This document shows, one piece after another, positions 6,501 to 11,295 of a DNA stretch of 11,295 bases. Under the pieces are notes generated by a model. The model ran no database searches and had not been told where the DNA came from. It saw nothing but the letters and a program-made list of their open reading frames with translations. Both the position numbers and the translations under genes were made by a program. Location: contig QAXH01001222.1 in the NCBI GenBank assembly GCA_004335635.1, positions 1 through 11,295 of the forward strand. The letters run 5' to 3'. Position 1 is the first letter of the stretch. Each line of letters opens with the position of its first letter. This DNA is from Chloromonas sp. AAM2 (Eukaryota > Chlorophyta > Chlorophyceae > Chlamydomonadales > Chlamydomonadaceae).

Positions 6501-8055
6501 TACCATGGGAACCGACGGACGCTGCTATGAGAAAACACTAACCTGCAGCGGACAGTGCCTGCGCCTCCGTGGCCGCCAGCGCTCCCCGCTGCAGCGCTGA
6601 AGCCAGCTCCGCCCGCTCCTCGGGGTCAACGTCATGGTCTGTGGAACAGCCAGCACAGCATAGCACCCAGGGTTGGAGAAATGGACAGCCAGCACGGTAC
6701 TAGTCACTCTGACCTGAAACGGATTGAGCCGATCGATGGTCTGAGGAATGGACACGACAGCACATACTGAGGGTCTTCGTCATGGGCTGGGAGTGCATAA
6801 CCCAGTACGGTACAAGCCAGTCACACACCCGACATGGAATGGGCTGAAGCTGTTCTGCCCAACCAAACACATGAGCTCAGGCCCTGTAAGGCCTGTCTGT
6901 GCAACTGAAAACAAAAAAGGACAGAGCAGACCAGGAGCCTTAGGGCCATGCCGAATGCCATTCTCAAGCATGCAAGAGGTACACGTTTATGACAGAGAAA
7001 GCTCATCTCAGCGCCTGAAGTGGTGGTCACTAGTTGGTGGCGGTAACCATTGTGTAGCTCATGTGACAGGATTGCATACAATGCTGCAACGACTACAGTA
7101 CTCTTTTCGTTGCACCTGTGATTCCGGCGGCAAGACGGGCCTTCAAGACTTCTGACCGCACTGCCGCTGCATGCTGCTGTGCCTGTGCATCCGTGGGAGC
7201 ATCTCCATCATCCTGCACGCCCTCCTCTGCCCCTTCACTACTCTCATCGCTGGCCCCAACCTGCTGCCCTGCTTGGCAGGCTGCAGCTGCCCCCTGTGCA
7301 AGCGTAACGTATTGTGGCTGTACTGTGGGAGGCGGCTGGTCGTCATCACTGCTGCTTGCATCCCCTGTGAGTGTGTCAGAGGCTGCTGTAGTGCGGGGTC
7401 GGTAGAGCTCCTGAGTCTGCTCAGCGCTTGGTGCTACACCAGCCCGCTCCAGTTGAAGAGCACGCCGAAGCCGCTGCTTCTTGGTTTCCCGCGCTCCTCG
7501 CTGGTGCAGAGGGCGCAGCAGGGCCAAGTGCACATCGCTCATGCTACTGCTGTGAAGCTGATCCAGAACCTGGCAGGAGGGGGGGGTAAAGGTAGGGTCA
7601 ATGCAAGTGGACAGCATGCCACACACAACTTGCTGTGCGCCTGAGGCAGGCATGAGCCTGGCCATCACTTGCCTGCGATATGTTTTCACGTCTCTCCTTC
7701 TTCTGCTGGATCTGTTTGAGTTTGCGAAGCTGTGATTTGCTTAACTCTGGGGCTACCTCCACAGGTGTAGGGTTTTCACCGGCCGCCGGTGTCTTTTTGC
7801 GGCCTGGCAGCACAAGCAGCTGCTCCTGTCCAGAGCTGCATGCATGCATAGCAAAGCTATGCGATTAAGGCGTGAAATGAGCGATGGTGGCCTCTCGCCC
7901 ACCAGGCTCCGTTAGGGTTGTACTCACCTGCCGCTCAGGAGCTGCTCCTTCAGCTCATCACTCAGCAGGTCCATTGCCAGCTCCTGCTGCTGCACCCCTT
8001 TGTTACGTAGTGACTGCACATTGCCATCCTTGCGCTGACGCTTGCTTTTGCCCAT
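1..8055 (-). CDS. DHX37: DHX37/Dhr1-type DEAH-box RNA helicase, 16 exons, 3' end beyond window
   Basis: ATP-dependent DEAH-box helicase of the DHX37 / yeast Dhr1 (Ecm16) family. In this family the enzyme acts in the nucleolar small-subunit processome with UTP14 and unwinds U3 snoRNA from pre-18S rRNA. Exons 8055-7928, 7835-7673, 7569-7116, 6638-6543, 6350-6253, 6012-5938, 5652-5491, 5029-4870, 4483-4296, 3890-3752, 3154-2808, 2572-2314, 2063-1984, 1417-1226, 1133-963 and 572-1 join in one open frame of about 1,094 codons, with consistent phases. Motifs: [11 protein letters not shown] (about 329-338), Ia TQPRRVAA (363-370), Ib TDGILL (409-414), II DEAH (432-435), III SAT (485-487), IV VLVFLTG (549-555), [16 protein letters not shown] (743-757), [10 protein letters not shown] (794-801). 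The HA2-like region follows from about 840. All catalytic motifs are intact, so the gene looks functional. Human DHX37 is 1,157 aa; this one should be longer, because the C-terminal domains are still missing at the window edge. Exon borders are inferred from homology plus splice consensus, without transcript data. Confidence 0.93.
573..962 (-). other. DHX37 intron 15 with short direct repeat
   Basis: 390-base intron, donor GAG|GTGCGC, acceptor TGCAG. It holds a 17-base imperfect direct repeat (773-789 and 828-844, 16 of 17 bases alike, core CTCCTGAC.CTACGCTA). No coding frame here resembles a known protein. Confidence 0.85.
773..844. repeat. 17-base direct repeat pair in intron 15
   Basis: CTCCTGACACTACGCTA at 773-789 and CTCCTGACGCTACGCTA at 828-844 differ at one base and lie 55 bases apart. 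This is probably a local duplication. Confidence 0.8.
963..1133 (-). CDS. DHX37: DHX37 exon 15 (HA2 start)
   Basis: Encodes [20 protein letters not shown], then [20 protein letters not shown]. This matches the F-P-F-x-T-P-P and L-T-x-x-G-R-x-M-x-x-F-P-x-x-P-R-x-x-K-M signatures at the start of the HA2 domain. Acceptor CCCGCAG, donor GAG|GTGCGC. Confidence 0.93.
1226..1417 (-). CDS. DHX37: DHX37 exon 14 (motif VI)
   Basis: Encodes [20 protein letters not shown] followed by [10 protein letters not shown]: motif VI with both arginine-finger positions. It then encodes [20 protein letters not shown] (winged-helix start). Acceptor CCATGCAG, donor AAG|GTGGGC. Confidence 0.95.
1418..1983 (-). other. 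DHX37 intron 13
   Basis: 566-base intron between motif V and motif VI exons. The last 380 bases stay open in frame with exon 14, but the reading is rich in Cys, Gly and Arg and resembles nothing in helicases. The middle (about 1500-1560) is AT-richer and contains several TGTAC / GTACA palindromic steps. No element was recognised. Confidence 0.8.
1984..2063 (-). CDS. DHX37: DHX37 exon 13 (after motif V)
   Basis: An 80-base exon coding for [17 protein letters not shown] and GGGMARFE. It matches the family pattern G-I-x-Y-V-V-D-x-G-R-x-K-x-R. Acceptor CCCTGCAG, donor GAG|GTGCGG. Confidence 0.93.
2064..2313 (-). other. DHX37 intron 12
   Basis: 250-base intron that splits a glycine codon. Its donor, CTG|GTAAGT, is one of the strongest matches to consensus in the gene. 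Nothing else was seen in it. Confidence 0.85.
2314..2572 (-). CDS. DHX37: DHX37 exon 12 (motif V)
   Basis: Encodes a linker ([19 protein letters not shown]), then [20 protein letters not shown] and [15 protein letters not shown]. HVLPLYxxLxxxxQxxVF is conserved in DHX37, and [10 protein letters not shown] is the DEAH motif V. Acceptor GGTGCAG, donor CCTG|GTAAGT. Confidence 0.95.
2808..3154 (-). CDS. DHX37: DHX37 exon 11 (acidic insert between motifs IV and V)
   Basis: Starts [15 protein letters not shown], the GQxEV segment right after motif IV. It then runs into about 95 residues of low-complexity sequence, first Q/P/A-rich and then strongly acidic ([20 protein letters not shown]). An acidic insert at this place is a hallmark of DHX37/Dhr1 compared with other DEAH helicases. 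The donor is taken as GAG|GTGGGT at 2808. GAG|GTGGAG six bases earlier is an in-frame alternative. Confidence 0.88.
3155..3751 (-). other. DHX37 intron 10 (longest intron)
   Basis: 597-base intron. On its 3' side it ends in the tetranucleotide repeat at 3157-3202. A short TAGGCTAGGTTAGGCTAG repeat sits at about 3424-3441. A + strand reading frame over 3454-3699 has no recognisable domain and is treated as chance. Confidence 0.85.
3157..3202. repeat. Tetranucleotide microsatellite at the intron 10 acceptor
   Basis: About eleven units of GTGA/GCGA on the + strand, read as CTCA/CTCG on the gene strand. Three CTCG units sit between blocks of CTCA. The last unit merges into the splice acceptor CTCACAG|GCC. 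The repeat therefore takes the place of the usual polypyrimidine tract. Confidence 0.95.
3752..3890 (-). CDS. DHX37: DHX37 exon 10 (start of RecA domain 2, motif IV)
   Basis: Encodes [20 protein letters not shown], then [20 protein letters not shown] and TG. This matches the DHX37-specific QFPVTVHFNKRT segment and motif IV (G-G-I-L-V-F-L-T-G). Acceptor CCCCCAG, donor CACAG|GTGATG with a split glycine codon. Confidence 0.94.
3891..4295 (-). other. DHX37 intron 9, host of an opposite-strand frame
   Basis: 405-base intron, donor GAG|GTACTA, acceptor GCCCCCCAG. About half of it is occupied by the lower-GC, protein-like + strand segment at 3939-4139. Confidence 0.85.
3939..4139 (+). other. Protein-like open frame nested antisense in intron 9
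   Basis: Reads from ATG at 3939 as an open frame whose first 67 codons look like real protein. It alternates charged and hydrophobic residues ([54 protein letters not shown]), with few Cys, Pro or Arg. That is unlike every chance frame nearby. The base composition is markedly more AT-rich than the helicase exons, and codons such as AAA, CTT and GTT are frequent. A possible donor AAGG|GTGTGT follows at 4136/4137. The frame continues to a stop at 4233-4235, but that tail looks non-coding. No family was recognised. It could be an exon of a nested gene, a captured exon or retro-copied fragment, or chance. Confidence 0.4.
4296..4483 (-). CDS. DHX37: DHX37 exon 9 (motif III)
   Basis: Encodes [11 protein letters not shown], a short variable linker, then [20 protein letters not shown] and [13 protein letters not shown] couples ATP hydrolysis to unwinding; LRxxDF matches DHX37 closely. 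The acceptor at 4484/4483 exists in two nearby copies. Only the one nearer the exon keeps the frame (see the repeat at 4464-4544). Donor GAG|GTACTA. Confidence 0.93.
4464..4544. repeat. 32-base direct repeat duplicating the exon 9 splice acceptor
   Basis: Positions 4464-4495 and 4513-4544 are identical over 32 bases and 49 bases apart. Each copy contains, on the gene strand, CTGTCCATGCAG|GCATGC and the start of exon 9. Because 49 is not a multiple of three, use of the upstream (4533/4532) acceptor shifts the frame. Only the 4484/4483 acceptor restores the helicase reading. Confidence 0.95.
4484..4869 (-). other. DHX37 intron 8
   Basis: 386-base intron, donor TTAG|GTGGGT, acceptor CCATGCAG. 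Its 3' end carries a second copy of the acceptor and of the first exon 9 bases. No other element was seen. Confidence 0.85.
4870..5029 (-). CDS. DHX37: DHX37 exon 8 (motif Ib and DEAH box)
   Basis: Encodes [16 protein letters not shown] (motif Ib) and [20 protein letters not shown] (motif II). The DEAH Walker B residues needed for ATP hydrolysis are intact. The ERSLNTD extension is typical of DEAH/RHA helicases. Acceptor CTGGCAG, donor TTAG|GTGGGT. Confidence 0.96.
5030..5490 (-). other. DHX37 intron 7
   Basis: 461-base intron, donor CAG|GTGAGC, acceptor CTGGCAG. It is AT-richer around 5100-5250. Nothing was recognised in it. Confidence 0.85.
5491..5652 (-). CDS. DHX37: DHX37 exon 7 (motif Ia)
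   Basis: Encodes [11 protein letters not shown] and then [19 protein letters not shown], which is motif Ia and the following helix of RecA domain 1. It ends in GHTVGYQ, as in DEAH proteins generally. Acceptor TGCACAG, donor CAG|GTGAGC. Confidence 0.95.
5653..5937 (-). other. DHX37 intron 6
   Basis: 285-base AT-rich intron between the Walker A exon and motif Ia. Nearly all of its middle is made of two diverged tandem copies (5693-5780 and 5795-5891). Confidence 0.88.
5693..5891. repeat. Diverged tandem duplication (about 90-100 base units)
   Basis: Copy 1 (about 5693-5780) and copy 2 (about 5795-5891) share, in the same order: TTGATTTGATTA, CATGAAGTGCAA, a GAA/ACTG.AAAGAA block, CGAC.TAAAACC and GA.AA. 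Copy 2 carries small insertions, including GATATCTTT. The order and spacing argue for an old duplication of one intron segment. Confidence 0.75.
5938..6012 (-). CDS. DHX37: DHX37 exon 6 (Walker A / motif I)
   Basis: A 75-base, 25-codon exon carrying motif [16 protein letters not shown], the ATP phosphate-binding loop. The lysine and threonine of GKT are present. Cysteine replaces the commoner serine in GETGSGKT, a substitution found in other DEAH helicases. Acceptor GTTGCAG, donor CAG|GTGCAG. Confidence 0.95.
6013..6252 (-). other. DHX37 intron 5 with purine-rich repeats
   Basis: 240-base intron. At 6061-6115 it holds short irregular repeats built from GAGCAGGACA (twice) and AGAAAGCCA / CAAGCCAGG units. 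Nothing else was recognised. Confidence 0.8.
6253..6350 (-). CDS. DHX37: DHX37 exon 5 (pre-helicase segment)
   Basis: Encodes [20 protein letters not shown] followed by MEQ. This matches the segment just before motif I in DHX37 proteins (V-x-V-x-R-x-x-x-I-Q-x-x-R-x-x-L-P-I-x-x-x-E-Q). Acceptor GCCGCAG, donor CAG|GTATGC. Confidence 0.88.
6351..6542 (-). other. DHX37 intron 4
   Basis: 192-base AT-rich intron, donor CAG|GTTAGT, acceptor GCCGCAG. Nothing else was seen. Confidence 0.8.
6543..6638 (-). CDS. DHX37: DHX37 exon 4 (linker)
   Basis: A 96-base exon coding for an acidic then Ala/Gln-rich linker ([17 protein letters not shown]). It has no recognisable motif of its own. It is included because its TCCACAG acceptor, its CAG|GTTAGT donor and its phase bridge exons 3 and 5 without a stop. 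It is the least constrained of the internal exons. Confidence 0.7.
6639..7115 (-). other. DHX37 intron 3
   Basis: 477-base intron, donor CAG|GTGCAA, acceptor TCCACAG. An 11-base direct repeat ACAGCCAGCAC occurs at 6646-6656 and 6685-6695. A + strand open frame over 6748-7155 crosses into exon 3 but has no protein-like character. Confidence 0.8.
7116..7569 (-). CDS. DHX37: DHX37 exon 3 (low-complexity N-terminal region)
   Basis: Encodes residues 98-248 plus one base. It opens with [20 protein letters not shown], which corresponds to the conserved helix after the basic segment in DHX37 homologues. It then becomes disordered, rich in A, Q, S, D and E, including an SSDDD cluster and an acidic [11 protein letters not shown] stretch. 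Such linkers vary widely between species. Acceptor TGCCAG, donor CACAG|GTGCAA. Confidence 0.85.
7570..7672 (-). other. DHX37 intron 2, GC-AG type
   Basis: 103-base intron starting GCAAGT after CAG and ending CCTGCCAG. GC donors with an otherwise perfect CAG|GCAAGT context are the known minor U2 class. No GT donor nearby keeps the reading frame into exon 3. Confidence 0.8.
7673..7835 (-). CDS. DHX37: DHX37 exon 2 (basic coiled segment)
   Basis: Encodes residues 43-97. The core is [19 protein letters not shown], matching the conserved basic helical segment of the DHX37 N-terminus (family pattern K-L-xK-Q-R-K-K-L). The acceptor is ATGCATGCAG and the donor is CAG|GCAAGT, which makes the following intron GC-AG. 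Confidence 0.85.
7836..7927 (-). other. DHX37 intron 1
   Basis: 92-base intron, donor CAG|GTGAGT, acceptor ATGCATGCAG. A perfect 7-bp hairpin (7846-7862) lies about ten bases from the acceptor. Confidence 0.85.
7846..7862. repeat. Perfect 7-bp hairpin with AAA/TTT loop near intron 1 acceptor
   Basis: GCATAGC-AAA-GCTATGC. The transcript of the gene could fold here immediately before the splice acceptor. A GCATGCATGCAT run adjoins it. Confidence 0.85.
7928..8055 (-). CDS. DHX37: DHX37 exon 1 (start codon, basic N-terminus)
   Basis: Encodes residues 1-42 plus two bases of codon 43. It begins [11 protein letters not shown], a lysine/arginine-rich start typical of nucleolar proteins in this family. 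The ATG at 8055 has an A-rich context (GGAAAATGG). The donor is CAG|GTGAGT; reading through it meets TGA at once, so splicing is required. The start was chosen because it opens the only frame that joins exon 2, and because a CAG acceptor-like site lies 7 bases upstream. Confidence 0.85.
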
Positions 8056-8404
8056 TTTCCACCTGCACAGTTGTGCTGATCAGCCAGGTTTGCAAGAAAG
8101 CCACATAGACGGAAGGCTGATAGGCAAGCTGGGTAAGCACAACTGCCAATAAGTGGAAGGCAGCAAAATATCTGTGGAAAAGGAGGCTCACCAAGCTCTG
8201 CAGTTTCTCCGCGCTGGCGTAGAAACGCCTTGTCACCCGCGCGAAATGCCCCTCACCCGCGAGCATTCTCAACGTGCAAATCAAATCAAAGAGCCAGTAC
8301 CTTTCCCACTGTAGCGTCGGTTCTGGTCCTGGGGGCCCTATGCCCAGGGACTCTCCTAGGGCCCCGAATAGTCCCTCCCCCGTTTCTGGAAACTGGCCAT
8401 GCAC
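8056..8404 (-). promoter_or_regulatory. Possible DHX37 5' leader with an untranslated-region intron
   Basis: Seven bases upstream of the ATG lies an acceptor-like CTGTGCAG (8063). A donor-like TTG|GTGAGC lies at 8192/8191, suggesting a 129-base leader intron (8063-8191). The sequence above it is an open minus-strand frame (WERYWLFDLICTLRMLAGEG and on to RRFYASAEKLQSL) without a recognised domain. If spliced this way the upstream ATG at 8266 would be out of frame with the helicase, so it would be an upstream ORF and not an extended N-terminus. No TATA box was identified. Low certainty. Confidence 0.3.
8332..8376. repeat. Two interleaved inverted repeats (pseudoknot topology)
   Basis: Arm A: GGGGCCCTA at 8332-8340 pairs with TAGGGCCCC at 8357-8365 (9 bp). 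Arm B: AGGGACT at 8346-8352 pairs with AGTCCCT at 8370-8376 (7 bp). The order is A-B-A'-B', so the two stems cross. Confidence 0.8.
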
Positions 8405-9111
8405 AAGCCATCACGCAAGACCAAGACAGCAGAAAGGGGCAGCATCCAAGACTGGCCAACTGGGCCCTTTGCTAGGCGACCCTGGAGCAGCAACAGCCTG
8501 GGTTTTGGACCTAGGTGTAGAGTCCAGGCTGTTCGCGCTTCAGAACAACACTACAAGCCAATGTGAGTACGCCTGACGCTGATGGAAGCCTTTTGGAGCC
8601 ATTTCCTTGGTAGCCGTTGGTGTGGTTTTCAGTCCGGATTTTTAGCCTGGTCAGCGTTTTCAGACGTTGCGTGGTGAAGTAGGTCGTCCGAGCCCTTAGT
8701 GGAGCAACCCGCTGATGAGCCGCCAACCCGGTGCCGGCACTCATCATCAGGCTAGTCACTCATCCGGCCACCATCTCTGTATCCCCGTCCAGAACTCAAG
8801 CCTAGCAAAGCTTCCCACTGTACTTCCATAATTATATATTTAGCATTTCAAGCCTAGCAACTAGCTGCAAACCCGTACTGTGACAGTAAGCGAACTCCAC
8901 AAAGCCAAGTGCCATATTTGAACGACATGAAGATTTCAACGATCTATTGCTCTCTCTTCTTTTCGAATGTCTCTGGCGCATTGTAACAAGTCACCTTCCC
9001 TGAGCCCAATGTCTTCTCGCCATCGGAGGAGCCAGCCACCACCGAAACAAAACCCTCAGGTCAGTCCACCCAGAAACTGACTGGCTTATCATTGGGAGCA
9101 CCAGTGGCCGC
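8405..9111. other. Intergenic stretch, no gene recognised
   Basis: It holds an AT-rich patch (8828-8842, TAATTATATATTTA-like) between 13-base direct repeats. A weak + strand first-exon candidate lies at 9009-9059: ATG, 17 codons reading MSSRHRRSQPPPKQNPQ, donor CAG|GTCAGT. No matching downstream exon in phase was found, so that exon is not called. Confidence 0.6.
8796..8860. repeat. 13-base direct repeats flanking an AT-rich 39-base core
   Basis: TCAAGCCTAGCAA occurs exactly at 8796-8808 and 8848-8860. The layout resembles a duplication footprint, but no element termini are visible in the core. Confidence 0.85.
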
Positions 9112-9135
9112 ATGCATGACTTGACATGCGCATCT

Positions 9136-9160
9136 CTACGATTTGATCCCTACGATTTGA
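9136..9160. repeat. 11-base direct repeat
   Basis: CTACGATTTGA at 9136-9146 and again at 9150-9160, separated by three bases. Confidence 0.85.
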
Positions 9161-9187
9161 CAAGTCCTCATGCCTGTCTCATGCCGG

Positions 9188-9239
9188 TCATGCGTGTTGC
9201 CCATTCGTGTTGCCCATGCATGCTGCCCGTGCGTGTTGT
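9188..9239. repeat. 13-base minisatellite, four units
   Basis: Four units of a CCATGCGTGTTGC-like 13-mer, each with one to three changes, followed by a partial fifth unit (CCATGC). A + strand frame read through it gives Cys/Val/His-rich repetition that does not look like a protein. Confidence 0.85.
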
Positions 9240-9437
9240 CCATGCAGTGCCAGTCACCGTCAAGGCATTGCAGAGCTACCCACTCTTCCCGGGTCTGATG
9301 GTGAGCGCTGTTTTGGGCTTTACAGGTCAATCACGAATATATGAGTTCAGGAAGTCAGGACGCAGTGCACAGCAAGGCTCGGCACAGCCAGTGCAGTTGC
9401 TTCTTTGACTTTGGTTGACAAATCCCACATGGCCTAC

Positions 9438-9626
9438 CTGCACGATGTCAAGTGCTGTCATGATGTCATGATGCTTAAGTGCCATTAGCATAAATACACG
9501 CCATGCCAGTTGGTGCATGTTTTGTTGCTGCAGATTTTGTTGAATGCTGCTACAAAAGAGTATCACCAGCATACTGTTACGCCTGGTCAACCTTTGATGA
9601 CCCAGCCGCCAGGCATTGGAAGACAT
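9438..9626 (-). other. Weak candidate exon, unknown product
   Basis: From ATG at 9626 a 63-codon frame runs to a donor-like CAG|GTAGGC at 9438/9437. Its second half (MHQLAWRVFMLMALKHHDIM followed by TALDIVQ) has the look of an amphipathic helix. No domain or partner exon was recognised. Treat as speculative. Confidence 0.15.
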
Positions 9627-10331
9627 AGTGCCGACAAGACATGACCGTGTTCGCTTCTTAACCCTCAACGCTTGATATAACAACCAACATCACAGATGAG
9701 CCTGCCCGCCACCATCTGATTAGGCACACGGGCAGACGTACCATCAGTGCACCTAAAGAAGCCTCTGAGAGGTACCTTGGCAGGCCCTACGGGGCAATCC
9801 CTACAGCAAATGAAGCAGCTGGCATACTAGTAAAGTACCCTAATGCGTGCGGTGCTGCTCGCGACAGCTTCTGTTGTTGTCAAGATTGGTTCTTTCCGGT
9901 CCTTCTCTTGCAACCGGTCTCCTCGGTATGCGAGGGTTACACATGCATTCCATTGTGTCGGTGGGTCATGGTAGATTGGGCACGTGGTGTGCATGGACCT
10001 GAGCCGGCGCAACCCTTCATGCTCCTGTCTCGGAGTGCCTTGCATGCTGGTGGCAGTTAGCATAATAGGCTATTTTAGAGGTGAATTGCTGAACGGGAGA
10101 CGCACACGGCCACTGTTATCAATTCTTCTTGAGCCCTTCTGAAACCTTTTATATGTCCATTGGTGGCCCACTGGAGCAGGGGCACTGGTGGACTGAATAG
10201 CTGCTCAAACACAAGGCAAGTGCTACCTGCCTGAAGTTACATACCATAACAGACTACCCTCTGATGACTGCTTTGTTGCAAATTGAATATGATAGCAAGA
10301 TATCTTCCAATTCCAATTTTAATAAACTCTG

Positions 10332-10368
10332 CATTCATTCACCCAAAATGCCATTCATTCACCCAAAA
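10332..10368. repeat. 17-base direct repeat
   Basis: CATTCATTCACCCAAAA at 10332-10348 and 10352-10368, identical, 20 bases apart. Confidence 0.9.
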
Positions 10369-10882
10369 AAGAAGTTTGCCAGTTCTGGGACAATTCCTGT
10401 CAGATATCCAGTTCCACTGTGTGTGCTTTGAAGTGGTACACTGTCAGTGGTGTTCTACCACGGTATGGAATGGGATTGTCTGACACAAGACCCCAAGGCT
10501 CGATTTATATATATTTTCTCTTGGAATATGTCTGGCCTTGTGTCCAGATGCAGCATTGCATTGCCGCAAATAGCACTGGTGAACAGGGTCCATGTAAGGA
10601 GGTCGGCTTGTGCAATGCTTGGCAAAAGCAACTGTGTGAAGGTCGAGCGTGGCCTATCCACCGTGGCACGTCAGAGTGAGAGACAGTCGGTTTTAACTTG
10701 ACTTCACTTTCTGGCATAGTACGGTGGCAGGAAGCATGCAGTTCCAGGCCGTTTTGGCTCTAGCGAGGTCTGCCGCCAGGACAGCACCTGGAGGGGTGGC
10801 CGCCACCACTAATGCGGTGTGCCGTCATCCCCTTCACTTGTAGGTTGGACGGGTTGGAGTTCCCCGCCTCATGTGAAGGTCG

Positions 10883-10920
10883 GGTTATGCAATGTAAGCG
10901 TTAGGCTATGCAGTGTTAGC
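10883..10920. repeat. Imperfect 17-base tandem repeat
   Basis: GGTTATGCAATGTAAGC (10883-10899) and GGCTATGCAGTGTTAGC (10904-10920) agree at 14 of 17 positions. Confidence 0.75.
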
Positions 10921-11032
10921 TGGGCAGGTCATCACGTCTACCTGTGGTAGTATGACTCTTGTCGCTTGCATGGCTTGCTAGCGTTCGCGCTCGGTGGCCC
11001 CCCTGATGTAATCTATATATACCTACTCCTGC

Positions 11033-11278
11033 ATGGTGGCACGCATTGCTGCCAAGTTCCTCGGTAAAGGCTCTCTGACGGATCGCAAGGGCGGCCCACC
11101 CCCTGCTATCGCCACCTACCTCCGAATGGCTGGGCGCACCGCTCCGGCAGTTGCTGCCGAACCACCCTTGCATGCGCCATACACACCGTGGCACGCATCC
11201 ACTGCTGCAGCAGCCCTGCAGCAACCCCCAGCGTGCTTTTCCAGCTTCGTCCAGTTGGACACCAGCCATGCAGGCTGA
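11033..11278 (+). CDS. Weak candidate coding frame, unknown product
   Basis: An 81-codon frame. Its first half (MVARIAAKFLGKGSLTDRKG and on to IATYLRMAGRTAPAVAAEPP) is Ala/Lys/Arg-rich and plausibly protein-like, and the region is more GC-rich than the DNA before it. The second half degenerates into Ala/Gln repeats. A CTATATATAC patch lies about 12 bases before the ATG, which is too close to act as a core promoter for it. A minus-strand frame of similar length overlaps and is equally open, which weakens the case. No family recognised. Confidence 0.18.
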   Translation: MVARIAAKFLGKGSLTDRKGGPPPAIATYLRMAGRTAPAVAAEPPLHAPYTPWHASTAAAALQQPPACFSSFVQLDTSHAG

Positions 11279-11295
11279 CATGGGCGCCATGCACG

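Larger units (their letters stand above)
9627..11032. other. Intergenic stretch, no gene recognised
   Basis: Reading frames here are short and not protein-like. It holds a 17-base direct repeat (10332-10368), a TATATATATTTT patch near 10505-10516, and a 17-base imperfect tandem (10883-10920). No tRNA, rRNA or transposon terminus was recognised. Confidence 0.6.

Noticed and set aside
6748..7155. 135-codon + strand frame across intron 3 and exon 3
   Set aside because: It overlaps a supported exon on the other strand and is rich in Cys, His and Pro with no pattern typical of a folded protein.
7171..7644. 157-codon + strand frame opposite exon 3
   Set aside because: It is the complement of the Ala/Gln/Asp-rich exon 3; the Cys/Leu/Ser run is a shadow of that composition.
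7836..8055. Possibility that exon 1 reads straight through into exon 2
   Set aside because: TGA occurs at the donor (AGG TGA), so intron 1 must be removed.
9112..9408. 98-codon + strand frame through the 13-base minisatellite
   Set aside because: Its residues follow the repeat (Cys/Val/His/Pro periodic) and no domain or splice partner is evident.
8405..11295. Transposon or CRISPR-like array in the upstream region
   Set aside because: The repeats are few, short and without regular unique spacers. No terminal inverted repeats, transposase or reverse transcriptase motif was seen.

Overview
The window looks like nuclear DNA of a green alga, most likely a volvocine or other chlamydomonadalean species. 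It carries one recognisable gene in many short GC-rich exons separated by longer introns. All fifteen introns end in CAG, many in TGCAG, and the intergenic DNA has short tandem repeats. The lineage call is inference, because nothing species-specific was recognised.

Positions 8055 down to 1, minus strand: sixteen exons assemble in one continuous frame of about 1,094 codons with no internal stop and matching phases at all fifteen junctions. The product is a DEAH-box RNA helicase. Motif order, the acidic insert between motifs IV and V, the [20 protein letters not shown] basic N-terminal segment and the HA2/ratchet C-terminal signature all point to the DHX37 / yeast Dhr1 (Ecm16) family. This family acts with UTP14 to release U3 snoRNA during 18S rRNA and small-subunit maturation in the nucleolus. 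The 3' end, including the expected OB-fold and C-terminal tail, lies beyond position 1.

The introns hold most of the oddities. These are a GC-AG intron 2, a duplicated splice acceptor in intron 8, a microsatellite forming the 3' end of intron 10, and a diverged tandem duplication in intron 6. Intron 9 also holds a lower-GC, protein-like reading frame on the opposite (+) strand.

Positions 8056 to 11295: about 3.2 kb upstream of the helicase. No gene was recognised. It holds a possible 5' leader with its own intron, interleaved inverted repeats at 8332-8376, short minisatellites and direct repeats, and three weak coding candidates (9009-9059 +, 9438-9626 -, 11033-11278 +). None has a recognisable domain.

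There is no operon or multi-gene system visible here. The window is essentially one ribosome-biogenesis helicase gene plus upstream intergenic DNA.
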